NCBI RefSeq assembly: GCF_001577835.2
Contig: NC_029519.1
Location: forward strand, 25,952,045-26,016,044
Reading direction: 5' to 3'
DNA: 64,000 bases
From: Coturnix japonica
Lineage: Eukaryota > Chordata > Aves > Galliformes > Phasianidae
Both the position numbers and the translations under genes were made by a program. The notes below the pieces were generated by a model. It was given only the letters and a program-made list of their open reading frames with translations. It did no database searches and had not been told where the DNA came from. Shown here piece after piece: positions 27,182-40,953 of this stretch (positions within the stretch are counted from its first letter, which is position 1; each line of letters starts with the position of its first letter).

Positions 27182-29189
27182 AGCTCTCTTTCAGCAGCTC
27201 AGGAGACAGTACTTCTCATTTGTCTCTGCTGCAGAGAGGCTAGGCTGGAACATGAACATTTTCTTCTGATTTGTTACTAGAAACAAAGTTTGCAAATTAG
27301 ACACTATTTTAATTTCAAGAAAGCTTTTAACCAGTTCCAATCTCCACGTTCTTCCTTGCAGGGGACTAGGATATTTCCATTCCTAAAAAGCAGGGAGGAA
27401 ATATGACAATCACACTTTAATCAGCAACTACATTTCACTTAACAGCCACTTCCCTGCTCTTCTACACAGAAAGATAACATTGCACTCCCAACGCTTTCTA
27501 AAGAGACCATAGGAACAATTTTGCTTATGCTCTGAGCAAAGCAGAGCAGCTGTCTCACAATACAAATTTTCCTAGTCATGTGATAGCTAGTCCTGAGAAT
27601 TCCTGCATCCAGAGAACACATCACAGTGATGCAATTTTATCTCCTGCCTAAAAAACTTCCTTCACAAAGCTACCACTGGAAATATACTGCTGTAAACTTC
27701 AGAGAGTGCAATTAATTTCTCCACTGGAAGTTCAGACCTTGAGCAACATGACTTACGTCCTATATCAGCCCAAAAGTTGTAGAAGTGGAGTCCAAGAACA
27801 AAAGGACTCTGAAACACATGTGAGCTGAAGGAGCCACAAACTCCCTTTTCAGTTCTGAAAAGTGCTAAATCATGCTGTTGACTCCTGCAATGGTTTGCTT
27901 TCTTTCATCCAGCCCCTGCAGTGGCTTTGAAATATGGGTAAGTTCACTGATAAACCTTCTATAATGTGAATGAAGCACTTTAAAACAAACAAACTCTACA
28001 GATCCATGAGTTTTGGGAGACTTGGATAGTTGAGCAGAATTTCAACATGCCCCATCCTGACCTTTCCATTCAAGTAAATTCTTAGCTCACTGGTTATGCG
28101 TTCCCTCTGTTATACAGTTATACTTTCTCTCTGACAGAGTACCAGCCCTTCCTTTTATTGTCATTTCAGATTGGTAGCTGCTAGGCTACCCTACATCATC
28201 TGTGAGAGCACTCATTCCTTTCCAGAGGTGTGGTAAGCACTAAGGCATCTTCTAGGTACAGAAAGACTCTGCTCAAGTCTCTACAGACCTTTGAAGCATT
28301 GCCCAAGCCTAAAAACATCAATATTGCCACAGGCCATATCCTGCTGAGAAAGAATCTATTTCCTCATCATTTACAATGATTTGATTTTCAATGGTCCACA
28401 GAGAATGTGAGGCTGATAGTTTTTCCTCAAGGATGTACAAGACTCCAGAAATGGCCGACAGTGCAGTTAGATTATTCTGACAGATTTCCCCAGTGATCTG
28501 AAAAGCTCATGTCCTCTTTGCAACTGTTTAATTAGCCAGCCTCTGCTGCATACACCCATTCTGTGCAGGAGCAGTGTAGTAGAAATCACTTCTTTGTTAT
28601 GCTGAGCATAAACACTGTGATTCGTAAGAGGGGGTCTCAGACCATTCTGTTGCAGCTCACCTGAACATTCAGCATGGTGCTGGATGCACTGCAGGACCTC
28701 GGCTATCCCCAGCTGAGCCCATGGTGAAGCCATCCCTGCAGCAATGAGGTCCTCATCTCACTGACCTCAGCCAAGAGCTGCGCCCTTCAAGCTGTGCTCA
28801 GCAAACAATACTTGAGTACTTGGCCCCCTAAGCATAAGAAGATATGCACTGAAGGAGATAGACTAGCTTTGGGGTTGATCCCAGGGGATGTAGAGCTGAT
28901 CATATAAAGGCATAGAGACACAGAGACTCTCAGCATTTTGTTAAGTTGGGCCCAAAGTAGTAAAACATTTTATTCCAAGTGTATTTCCATACACAAATAC
29001 ATGCTGTGTTCCTCTGCTCATAGAGATTTCTCTAGCGCTGTTTTAGTTTTTATGTTCTTAATAGAATTCTCCTTAATTTCAGCATAAAGACTTTGAGAAT
29101 CCTTCTTCTACCTTTAGAGAAGGTATTATATAATCTTATTCAGTACACTGTCCTGTAAATTTAGCTCTTCATATTCTGAAATCACAAGG

Positions 29190-29640
29190 ATAAGTGAAGT
29201 TACATCATGTGAATTACGAAGCAATAATGCCGTTAGTTCTATCCCAATCAAAAGTGTAACTGTTTAAGGCTTGGAATAATCATGTTCAAACGTATTCAGA
29301 TTATAATTACTTTTCTTCTGATAATGATAGCTTGTCTGATTGGATGATTACCTATTTGACTTTGATAAGTCTCGAAGGTCAGAGAACATAATTACAGACA
29401 TCTGTTTTCTAAGAAAAATAAACTCTTGGAAAATAATATTTAAAGTGGCATCTGCAAATAAGTGTTTTAGAAGCATGTTGCTCATGTGAAAGTCACAGGC
29501 AGACAAAACAAAAGCCAATTGTCAAAATATCAGGTTATCATATTTCCTTTGTAAATAACATCCAAGTTTTCTTTTGTTATTTACATAAGCATAAATAACT
29601 TGTCTGGTGAGAATACATCTGAGTAGACATTAAGAATAAA
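29190..29640. promoter_or_regulatory. Candidate distal enhancer (site-dense AT-rich block)
   Basis: Within about 450 bases there are several homeodomain-type TAAT/ATTA cores (for example TATAATTAC), two GATA-type TGATAA/TGATAG sites close together, forkhead-like TAAATAACA and GTAAATAACA, and SOX-like CTTTTGTTATT and CCTTTGT. No repeat signature is present. This density and lack of repeat decay are typical of conserved developmental enhancers, but conservation cannot be judged from one sequence. The likely target, if any, is MAML3 or SCOC. Confidence 0.35.
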
Positions 29641-32600
29641 AATAAATGAAATAATGCATGTGCTATACATGTTCCAACAACTCTTGAGGGCATAATTGGT
29701 TTGAAAATTGAATAGTTTGATCAGAAAGACAGCAGGTTACATATACCTCCTGTTATTCCTGAGGAAAGAAAAGGAATACAACTGTACAGCTCTGGAAGGA
29801 GAGGTGAGAAAAGATCCATAGAACCTGACAAGATTTCTAGAAAGCAGAGGTTCACCACTCTGAAAGCTTTTGTTTTGCCTTGTATTGTCTACAGTAAGTT
29901 ATTTCTCTATTAAGTGTGGACAAAAATGCTGTCAAACCACAATTCCCTACTCAAACTAATAACTTCGCTTCATTGCCAATCAATCTATTTCTTCTACATC
30001 AACATTCAGTTACTTCCAACAGTTTAATCCTCAGCAAGCACTCAGACACCTTTACAGAAATGTCTGTGGTGCTCTCCCTTTGTGTGGCTGCTTCTACAGC
30101 ATGTAGATTTCAGGGTTTTATATTTCTTACTTTCATTTTCTAAGTGTAAATAATAACACAATTTAAAGGATGCTCCCAGTGATGAAGTGCTGCTTAACAT
30201 CGCTCGGGAAAACAAACAAACAGAAATCACCATAATCTACCAAAGCCAACCGTTGACATCCTCTTCTCCAAAGCCACAATAAGATCAGCTTCAATATAGT
30301 TACTGTAAGTAATCTGCTAGACTGGGACATGGATCATCCACTTATTTTCATCTGTAATCTTTCTTGTTTTGTGAAACTTCACAATGAGGTGAAATTCCTA
30401 AATGCTTATGCTTAAAATATCAACAGTGAAAGGAAGCTGAGATATCATAACTTATCTTTCAAACTGGTTCTCAGAGGTAGGCTGAAATCAGGTTAGAATA
30501 GTTGTATTTTTAATAACGCAGCCAGCTGGGTTACTTGACTGCAAGGAGATTAGCATCTCACAAAACCGAGAAACATCCATGCCAACAGAGAACAGCCTGA
30601 GAATGAAAGAAGACTATGCAACACAATGAAGAGGAACTCAAAAGCCTTGCATGGTGAAATTGCACTGACAGGCATTCGGTCTTACTCAGGATGGAATGCA
30701 GAAGATAACAAGGAAAGCTACAGTCAGCATGGAACTAAGGGAGCAGGCAGCTGGCATCAAAGGGCTTGTGGCTTTGGAGAAGTAGCTAAAGGGTTTTATA
30801 TTTTGTACACTGAAATTACAAACTGAAAGATCAATAACCTGAAAATGTGCAATTGATTTCCAGAAGAATAATCATACAGCCCAGTTTAGTTTTCAAGCAC
30901 CAAAAATAAATTAATAAGCCATCATCTGGAGGCAAGCAAAGAAAAACATGGGCATGTAGGTGACATTTCTTGAAAATCTGAAGGTCTAAAAATCTTTTAG
31001 CTAAAGTATAATATACAGTACTGTGCAGCAGCCCTCAAAATTAAAATACACTTGTTTTGGTTGGTTTTAATAAAAAACCAAATTCTTTTAATAAACAATT
31101 TCACGTCAAGCAAATGAAATGCTAAAGAGAAATGTACTCGAATTTTGTTAATATATAATAATGAAACTGCAAGTGGATTTTTTGAACACAAATGCAAATC
31201 AGTATTTGATGCATTTAGTTGTTTTCTTGTTTCTGTACTTACATGAGAACAGAGATGAGTAATGGGACAGATTAACCCCAACTCAAACTGGTATTGTACA
31301 AATGTACAACAACAAACAGTTCTCCAGAGAGGTCTAAACAGCTGTGCTAGACAGATGACAGGAGAAAGCATATTCCCAAACCAGAGAAAGGGAAGAGGAC
31401 ATCATACATCAATGACCTTGCCCAGACTCATGCTAAACACTTCCTTTTTCTTCCGCTTTTAAATCAGAGATGCGGTTTGATTTCGCCTTCTGATTTTCTA
31501 ATCAGAATCTAATCTCCATCTCTAGGAATTATTCCTCTTCTCCTGTTTCCAGGACAGGATCAAAATGAATCCACTGATCAAAATAAATCAATAACAAAGA
31601 ATATTACTTTTGCCACCACAACTCTATTATGACAAGACAACAATACACACAACACAGCCAGCAGTAGGTTAATGCTACAGTTTACAACAGCAAAAGTACT
31701 AAGTTTATACAAAGTATCTTCACCCCCAGTAACACTTCTCATTGTATCTACCAACTTTCTGATCTCACCAGCTTTCCTCTAGGGCAGATCGCAACTTCAA
31801 GGCAGGTTTAAAAAGGTATCCAAAGGGCTGGGAGAAATCATGGGCTACTTCTCATCGGGCAGGATAGAGAAACTGCTCTTCTCATTTGATACAGGTCCTG
31901 GACCACAACAAACCAAACAACAACCATTCCTGAGCTGTGCTTCACAGCAGAAAAAAGCATATCTGAGGCTTCAGGCTGTATCCTGTATTTTTTTGGTGCA
32001 AGCACTGCCTTAAGTTAAATGGAACACAACTGAAAAGAAAAGCAGATCTGATCCCTCAAGAAGTGTGCTACTCTCCAAAGAATTCAGATCTTGCTCTTCT
32101 GTTCAACCACCGCCACCTGACAGTGTGGCCTTCAGGCTCCTTTTACTGCATTGGCTGCATAAATAAAGGCATGGAAACTGAGGAGTTAAAAATGACTTCA
32201 CATATGCTTACATTAACCAGAACCATTGTTAAAAAACGTACATTCACCATGTTAGAAGAGACAGGGTGCTGCTCCTCTCTCAGAATTCTTTTGCTGCAGA
32301 AGATGGGTGAATAGGTTACTTCACCAGCTCCTTTGTTAATTAACAACTGGAAACAACCAGCCTGAGGGCAGGCTGAAAATACAGAGACTTTCAAGTAAAT
32401 CATAAGAGGTCATACAAACTCCTCCCTGCCTGAAACAGGTCTGAAAGCAAATCACCTTATTACATTAGTCTTATTACTGTTATGCCAAGCAGTGCAAGAC
32501 GCAGGTGGAAGAAATTCAGCTGGCATATCCACGCTTACAGTAGGTTACCAGCTGTAACCATGTCCCTCAGCATGCACATGCAATTAAAAACAAAATCTGA

Positions 32601-33187
32601 GGAGCATTTCAACAAAGCAGCACACTGATGTGTTTGTTTCCTCTTTGTACTACTTCTCAGATGTCCCACTGTGCAAAACATCCCACCATTCCAGCCATGA
32701 CATGAAGTAACACGTGCAAAATAGATTCAGAGAGCCATACAGTATCACAAAGATGTATCAAAGTCATCGCTTTGTCATTGTCAGTGTTGATAGATGATTG
32801 GTATTGAAAAATACCAAAACAGAACAACTGCTGAACCTCTTCAAATCAAAGGTCAGGACTAACCACTACGAGATCACTTTTTAACGAGTTAAATGCAATT
32901 TAGAGCAAGAAGCCTGATATTATATTTGGTGGACTTTGAGCTGGTTTTTCAGTTCAGAAGGAAAATGAGTTATTTTACAACCAAGCAGTATTTTTAGAGC
33001 TTAGAGCAGGCAGTGAAAAGGAGACTTCTGAACAAATCCTTGTTCCCAAAGTAGGTGTCCTTTGCAGTAACTTCACAAAGAGGAAACAGCAATTCAGGAA
33101 CACTTGGACATGGCTATCCCTAATGAAAATTTCATTGAAATATGAAACCCCTATTAAAAGTGACCTGATCACAGCTTAGGAACTAAG

Positions 33188-33224
33188 CTCTCAAGTACTG
33201 TTGGACCTCTCAAGTACTGTTGGA
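33188..33224. repeat. 19-bp direct tandem duplication
   Basis: CTCTCAAGTACTGTTGGAC is present at 33188 and repeated at 33207 with identical sequence through TTGGA. It looks like a recent local duplication. Confidence 0.9.
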
Positions 33225-35735
33225 ACTATGCATAAAATTAATGAACCACCCACAAAGTGATGGTTATTAACCAACCAAACGTGATTTCATCTGTTGACTG
33301 CTTAAATGTTTTCTTCCAAAAACTACCCAGGCAAAGTACGGGATCCTGAGATCCTTCAAAATATGTCAGGATAGCACATTTGTTTGGTGATCTGTCTGAT
33401 CTACATCAGACAGGAAAGCTGCTGCTGCTCTGATGATTGCAGGATAACTAGAACTGCAAAAGCATAACCCAGATACTGCTAACAGAAGTTACTTTGCAGC
33501 ATATAGCCTTGCTTGGCAGGTTAGATTACTTTTGAGCATCCTAAAGAGAAGTAATACAACTTTGTGCAGGACACCATGTTATTGAGATAGACATACATTT
33601 TAAATCTAAGAAGCCTTCAGTGACTGGGTAAGCCTTCCACAGCGAAGTCTATCCTCATGTATAATCACCTGGGTCCTGGCTTTCACTGACTGCCACAAAC
33701 AACAGGAAGATGAAGATTTTATAGGAGGCAGTTTGTCCCTACAGCTGCTGGGAACAAGAGAACTAAATGCCATAATTTTACTCCACCTAGATTGAATAAT
33801 ATGGGTGTTTCCTTTGAAAAAATTCAGCCACATACACAGGGGGAGCAGTGTGTTTATACAGGATTCCTTGAAAAGGCAGTACTATGGAGGGGAAATGTCT
33901 GTACGTTTCATGAAAGAATTGTAAGTGCTCACTGAAGTTAGTTTTCAAGGGCTGAACTCATCAGTTCCATAAGCTAATATGCTTTAGTAACAGATGCTAG
34001 AAATGATGGAAGTCAGCAAAGTTAAACCTGCCCCAGGAGAATGGGAAATTTGCTGTGAAAGGACACAGGACAATCAGTCTCAGTGATACTTTCAGCTGTT
34101 AGACTATTATCTACTATAAAAAGGATTGTAAGATAGGAGTGATACAGAGTGCCAGAGAAGACAGAAAAACCTCAATGCTGGCCAAACATCACAGCTGACT
34201 TCTGCCCATCACTGCAGCACAGTAATTTAACAGAACACAACTGACGTTGCTGCTTTCCACCCCTAATGCCTCCCACAGCCCATCTATTCCTCCCTTGGCT
34301 TTCACCACCCATCACTCTTTGAGAACAGAATGAGCAATGTGATCATAACTCTTGCTTTCTTGTGCAACAAACCTTCCTTCCCCTTCTATTTTAAGTTCTT
34401 AAATATCATTATATATCTTTTGTCCCACATCAATTAATACACAATACAGCTTTATTCCAGGAACTGTTCCTGGCTACAGTGTGCTGTCATAGGAAAATAG
34501 TGCTTTGAATATCTTTGCTGTAGTTTAATGCTTACCTCTTTTGTCTGTCATTTCACCCTTCCTTCCACTTCCTCTCAAACTGTTTGATACTGTTCTAATA
34601 AACAGCTGCTTGAGACAGATGACCTTTACTTTCCATTAGAAGTGAATTTGTTCAGCACAAGCTGACTACCTGTATAACATATCTAGAGACACAACTTCAC
34701 ATGCACAGCTAACACTCCTGTTCTTATCTTGATTATCACAACGTACTTCTGCTTGGCCTTGACAGATGCAATCCTGTCTCTCTTACTTCATTTAAAATAC
34801 CATGGCAAAGATGATTTCTCCTGGCTCATTCCTTTGACCAGGCCATGTCTCCCCTGACAGTTTTCAAATACCAGCTGCTTCCCTGCAAAATCAACCTGCC
34901 CATTCTGATTCCTGAGGTGTCCCAGCCCTCTCCCTCCTCCTCTTCGTGCCCTGCTGAGATGCACCACTCTGTTCACACAGAGCTTCAGGCCTGGTTCTCA
35001 CATTCCTGAGCCTCCTGCCATGCTCCCATGGTGACCAGGAGATCTCTCAGGGCTGCTGCAACATATTGGCAGGATTACCCTATTGTTCTCCTTCGCAGTT
35101 CCCTTCAGAACGCTCTCCCCCTTGATGCCCTAAAGAAATACTTAGACAATGGTTGGAGTATCACTGTGTCAAAAACATCACCTGGCATATCACCTTCACT
35201 GTCCCACTGTTTCCTCAAGCATCCTTCTTTTTTTAGTTGGTCTAAATTGCAGCCTCTTCGGAGCTGTGATCTTTTTGTTCTGTATTTGCACAAACACTAG
35301 AAACCCCACCTGTGGGTAAGGGTCAGGTACACACATAAATATAAGCAATAATCAACCCACAGAAGTTCACAGATTGTTAGTGAATATACTGTAGGCCAGA
35401 ATCCAAGGAGAAGCCAGTAATCTCAAGTAATTGTTTGTAAGGTGTACTACCTTTATAATATATTACACAAATAATTGTGTTGGCACCCTTTGGCATTTCT
35501 AAAGAACTTCAGAATATTTCTGGGTAGTGTTTCTGGTAAAATATTAAAAGACACTTTGGCAAAGCCTAAATAAATTTGGGAGTTAAAAATTAGGAGAAAA
35601 TCCCCCCAGAGGGTTGTCAAAGCCTCTGGAACAGTTGTAAGGATCTTACAAACTACTGCACCCCATTTCAAATCCAGAGGTAAACCTTACTGTGAAAGCA
35701 ACTATGGTGCTAGGAAACTTGTAGGAAAAAAAAAA

Positions 35736-35756
35736 GGGGGGGTGAGGGGGTGGGGG
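35736..35756 (+). repeat. G-rich tract with G-quadruplex potential
   Basis: After a run of A there are G-runs of 7, 5 and 5 separated by TGA and T. The first run can supply two G-triplets, giving four runs with short loops. Confidence 0.7.
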
Positions 35757-37161
35757 TTTAAATGATCCCACAAGCTGTAATATTTGAGTTGAAGAGCTCA
35801 ACTGTCCATCAGTAGAAATTATATTTATTCTTTGTTCTGTGTTGATTAATTTAGTAGATTCAGTTATGCAACCCAGTCCAATGCTCTCCAAAAGCATGCT
35901 TCCTAGCATTATATCTAGCCTGGTTCTATGAGTTTCCAGTGACGAAGCAGGTTCACATACTTGTTAAAACCTGACTACAGTTGTTCTGTAGGCAAAACGC
36001 CTGAACCGAGTCAAGTTTTACTCCTTTAAATTTCATCCTTTTGATTCCAGCACACCACTCTGCATATCCAGTCTCCATCCTTGCTACCTGCCTAGTCCAA
36101 TATCCAGAAGCATGTGGCTTTGTTGATGTAAAACTACAAAATGCTTCTAATCTCTCCCTATAAATAATATTTCTTCTGAAAATGTATTTTAATGGACATC
36201 AGACAGACCAGAACACAGGAAAATGTCCTAGTCATGAAGCATTCCAGTCCTGCTTCTAGACTTCAATTCAGGAAGGTATTCTCTATCCCTTTTTCAGATA
36301 ACAGTACCAGATTGTTTTGCAAAGCACCTCATACTAAATGACAACCTTTGCATATAAACAGTAGTTTCAGATATGGGAAGACATCTTTGATATCAATACT
36401 GCTTCTCTTTTTTGTAATTTTTTTAACTGGAGGTTGGGCACATTATAAGAAAATTACCAAAATTAAAGGTTATACATAAAACATCAGAACTTGTTTTTTA
36501 AAAACATTCATGCTGAATTTGCTTCTCATTATTGTCTCCATAGCTCTACTCAAAAGCCCAGGCTGGAAAGGATGATTTTTTACTAAGAAATAATGATCAC
36601 CTCTATTCTTAGAAAAGAAAAAATCGTGATGAATGATTACACTTTCTTGCATGCTTTTAGCCTCTTCAAATTTTATACAGCTTCTCAATACCTGCAATTC
36701 TTTATCTGTTTTTTTTCCTTCTGCTACAAGAGGAAACTAGTTCGCTCCTAAGCCTTTGTCCATGAATGTAAATATTACCTACTAAGGCATATTAGTTCAG
36801 GAACTGAGTCAAAGTCAACTGAAGGCAACTCTCAATAAGCTTTGGAAGACCTAAAAATCACAGAAGGCATTCCAAAACTGGGCAGATTCACATCTCTTCC
36901 TTTCAAAGCCCTTGCCAATTTCAGCAGTCTTCTTTCTTTCGTATATGAAATACTGTAGGCCTTTCCAAAATATATCATGGCTGTTCTCCTTACCTCTCCC
37001 TAACCCTTCTGGATTCCAGTTTTTTTCACCCCTCCTGTACCAGACCTTCTGAAGAACACCTTCCTCTGACTGAGTTGGGAGGGGTGCCTCTAGCAGCAGA
37101 CTACTGAGTTCAGCCTTAAGCACATTCTCAACAGATACAAAGGTAACTTCATCATACTGCC

Positions 37162-37162
<1 letters not shown>

Positions 37163-37196
<34 letters not shown>
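37163..37196. repeat. Poly-T run of 34
   Basis: Thirty-four consecutive T residues are followed by CCAG. No retroposon body is recognised on either side. CR1 elements do not end in poly-A, so it is not a CR1 tail. Confidence 0.9.
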
Positions 37197-37203
<7 letters not shown>

Positions 37204-38229
37204 AGGAAGAAAACTGTAAAAGGCATCATTTTAATTTTACTGCCAAATTATATGTAAGGCTTTGCTAGTGAAATTGTGTATGATACAACTGCCAACGTAC
37301 AGAAATGAAAGTACATGCTCTCCTAAAAAGAGGTCACAGGAAAACTACTTGAAAACCATGGCATTTAAGAGATTTGTGCATTAATTATCCCCACATTTAA
37401 TGAATGCCCACATGCTCGAGCTACTGGAAAATAACTGCAAGAATTGCCTCAAGTCTGTTCCACACTAAGAGCCTGTAAATGTGACCCAATATGACCGAAC
37501 CATTATGACCTATGTTTGGATGAAACAGTCTTACTCTGGATATGGATACAATAACAGTGAAGTGTTAGATACTGAATATTTTGCCTTAGTATACATGCTG
37601 AGACATAAAGAAGGAGAAAGAAAGCATGTGCATCTCCAAGACTACTTGTGAATAGCCTGTACTCTTGACACAACTTGATGATACAAACTGAACTACAGCA
37701 AGTAAACTGCTCAGCTTTCTGTGTTCTATCATCTATCATCAACAAGAGCATGGATAGCTATTATTTATTCATCTATCCCAAGGCCTAACTTGCCAAGTCT
37801 GTGTGTAGAGATGACAAATGCATTATTTAGCTACACTGCACAAAACTGATTTAAATTAGAGATCTGTGTTGTGGGCAATACATTCACAGGATAACAATGC
37901 TAAAATTTAATAAGAGTGGACAGCAACAAAAAGCAGACATAAAAACACTGAGTTTTGACTTCTTTGACTTCACATGAGTAAGAATTCTTTGCTGAGCTTT
38001 ATTACTTTGTCACTCCTTGACCCAAGTAAACATTCCCTCTATAACTAGGAACTTTCATCAGGCTGTGTAGTTTCACTTTCTGTTCTACTCAAAAATACAT
38101 TCTGTTAAACACAAACAAAACTATTTAAACAATACTTACAAAATTTGACATTACTATGAGGCATGTTATACCAGGAGGAAAAGCAGCTGAAATACACTTG
38201 AAGCCTGCCAGTTGGTCCCTAATAAATGA

Positions 38230-38375
38230 TTGCAGAGTCACAAAATGGCTGTTGGAAGGGACTTTAAAGTCCATCTAGTTCACTCCCCCCACCAGCTCAG
38301 GCTGCCCACAGCCCCATCCAACCTGGCCTTGAGCACCCCCAGGTACGGGGCACCCACAGCTTCTCTGGACAGCTG
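38230..38375 (-). repeat. CR1 LINE 3' end fragment, antisense
   Basis: Read on the plus strand it is the reverse complement of a CR1 tail: CACAAAATGGCTGTTGGAAG, AGTCCATCTAGTTCACTCCC, then CATCCAACCTGGCCTTGAGC. It is 5'-truncated to about 145 bp. Confidence 0.88.
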
Positions 38376-38392
38376 TGTCATTCAATTTACCA

Positions 38393-38416
38393 AAAATAAA
38401 TAATAAATAAATAAAG
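38393..38416. repeat. (AAAT)n microsatellite
   Basis: Imperfect AAAT/AATA units directly following the CR1 piece. Confidence 0.75.
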
Positions 38417-39117
38417 TAGAAGAGTCTCTCAATTAGACTTCTTTACCAAATGAACTTCCCTTTTTTAAAAAATGAAAACACTGCCCTCCTTTGGATCAAA
38501 CATCAACACTCTTTGGTTAGAATACAGCAGGAAAATCTCTGCTCCTACAAGATTTAAGTCTGGCACAAAGATATTGCACCCTTTAGCCAATTGCTATATA
38601 AGGCCCACCTTGCAAAAGACCTCATCAACTAAGCACCACATTCTGATCCAATCCACCAAAGCACAGCAGTAGTATAGCTTAAGCAGAAGGTTAAAGAGCA
38701 TCCTGGTTTGCTTCTGTAAATTACCCTGAATGATTTTAATAAAGATCACAGAGTTGTAGGCAGTTGTAGGAAGAGAACAGTAAGTAGCATAACAGTATAG
38801 AAATTTTGACTGCTATTTGTTTTTAGATGTAACTAAATACAGCTTATGTAAAGTGTAAAAATAAGGTGAAAGATGGTAGCTAGATAAACCATAATAAATC
38901 AGATTAGAAGTCAGAGTAGCAGCAGCCATCAATAGTCAGCAGAAAACGCATGGCTTAAAATCTTATCTAAAAAGTATCACCCTAAGGAGGGGAAAAAAAT
39001 ACAAAAAAAAAAAAAAACACACAAAAAACCATGCTGGGTTTGCTATGAACCTGTAGATGTAGGTATTCATTCAGTGATGTATAGTAACAGTAACACAAAG
39101 ATGGTACAAGATACAAG

Positions 39118-39405
39118 AAAAGTGGTGATAAATAACCAAAAGGTTATTTAATGGAAAGACTCACCCAATAGATGCCTTCAGTCTGCTGGAAAACACAGAG
39201 GCAACCTCCACCAAGGAGTGACCTCAAAGAGATGCTGCTTCAGGGGTGGTCAGCCCTTAAATGAGGTCTAGAGGAGGTGGAGTCAAGCTCCACCCCTTCT
39301 GGGAGCACAGCAGAATTACCCTCACCTGTGCTCTCACAGCTGACCCGACACTTGCCTCAGCTGATTAATCAGAGGTTCAGGCTGTGATCACCAATTTCCC
39401 ACACA
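39118..39405 (-). mobile_element. Probable solo LTR of an endogenous retrovirus (fossil)
   Basis: On the minus strand a block of about 285 bp begins TGTGGGAAATT near 39403. It then reads like an avian LTR: a U3-like region, a promoter-like zone, and an ATTAAA polyadenylation signal near 39150, followed by a short U5-like end. No internal retroviral sequence flanks it, so it appears to be a solo LTR left by recombination between two LTRs. The left limit is uncertain and I could not find a convincing target-site duplication. I do not assign the family with confidence (avian ERVL or ERVK-type). It is a fossil with no coding capacity. Confidence 0.5.
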
Positions 39406-40934
39406 AGTTCAAAACCATGTAGCAGTACTTGGAACCAGCCTCTACTTGAAAGACAGTGAGCGCATTTCTAGACGTTTCTGGATGTTGCAAAATGACTGGG
39501 CAACATCTTCTCTACTCTCAATGGAGAGGATACTTTGTACACAAAGCAATGGACCGTAAAAAAACACTTAGGTAGCACTCTCAGCCAAACAGATAAAATA
39601 CTGGCAGAGATCTGGGTTCCCTACACAGGCAAAGCACACAACACACAGAGCAAAAATTATTAGCATAAATGAATATCAAACTCATCACTGAAGACTAGCT
39701 GCAGATTCAGAACACTGCTGAGGTGTGGGAGTATCATTCCATCACAAACAAGGAAAGGGACTGAAATCTACTGGAAAAGTTGAACATAAGGAGTACTTTC
39801 TGTAATGTGTTTCTTTTTCCCTTTGTCAGGTAGTACACTGACAGTGTGATCTGACTAATGAGAAAAGAAGTGTTGTTAGAGCCACCTTTTGAGAGGCTGC
39901 TTAGTTTTTAACAGTTCTGTAGAGTTTGTCAAAGAAAAAGATCGAGTAGGCACTGCAAATCCTGGCTCTTCATACATGGTCTGTATGTAGAAAGCTAATA
40001 AACCTTCCTCAAAAAGAATGCATGGAGCATAAGAAAGCTGTTTATTCATTAATTTCTTACACATGCAGACTCTGTCTTCACCTTCTGTCTAAAATTGTTC
40101 TGCTGGATGCCACCTCTAAAGTTACTGCGTTCATTACTGAAGCACAAAACTCAAAATATAATTATAAAGCAATTCTTTACCTTCCACTACAAAGGCTATA
40201 TTTCATGCTAAGTTCAGTATAATTTCCCTAAATACACGGCTAAACTCCCCCATCCATCCCCCAGGAGCAAGTACAAGACTCCTGCCTTGTATTTATGATC
40301 AAAGTGCAGGGAGCTGTGAACCACAGCACAAAGGTGAGATACTGCCCATCAAATGATAATAATTTGCCCCTGTGGGAAGCAGACTACTATACTGTGTCTG
40401 CCAGAACTCAGCAGGAGTCAGGACTTGCACTAAGTGACTGATGACAGAAACAGGGTCAGGTAAAGAGGGCTGAGAAGGAAAGAAAAGGTAAAGGTACACA
40501 GAAATAGGGACAAAGCAGAAGCACTGGTAGGGGTAAGTGTGGAACTGGGATACAGAACAGACCAGTGTGGAATAGAATGAGGCAAGAAAGGGAGAAATGG
40601 ATGTTGCTGATTTGCTTTAATCTACAGAAATATTCCTCCAGAAGATACACTATTCTTCCATAAGACACACAAACCAGGGGTGGTTAGGGCTGCCCTGTGT
40701 TTATCTAAGTACAAAATCCTTCTGTGTTGGATCCTGTGGAACTGTATGAAGGGCCTGATTCCTCTCAGTGGCCACATCTCCTCAAGTGAAAAAGAGGAAA
40801 TACAACACCACGAGAAGCTAACAGATGGACTGTTGCCATTTTCCCCAGCTTTTGACTGAGAGAGAACAGCTTCCAGATCCATCCCACATTACACACAAAC
40901 TTCAGCTGGGGCACAGAACAAGCAAGGTTATTTG

Positions 40935-40953
40935 TGCTGCTGCTGCTGCTGCT
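40935..40953. repeat. (TGC)n microsatellite
   Basis: About six TGC units in intergenic DNA. Confidence 0.85.

Noticed and set aside
30997-31371. 124-codon frame on the minus strand
   Set aside because: AT-rich composition, no recognisable domain, no supporting splice or repeat structure; length is expected by chance in 64 kb.
40935-40953. Short (TGC)n as a possible polyglutamine/polyalanine exon
   Set aside because: No open frame with splice sites around it; a simple intergenic microsatellite.
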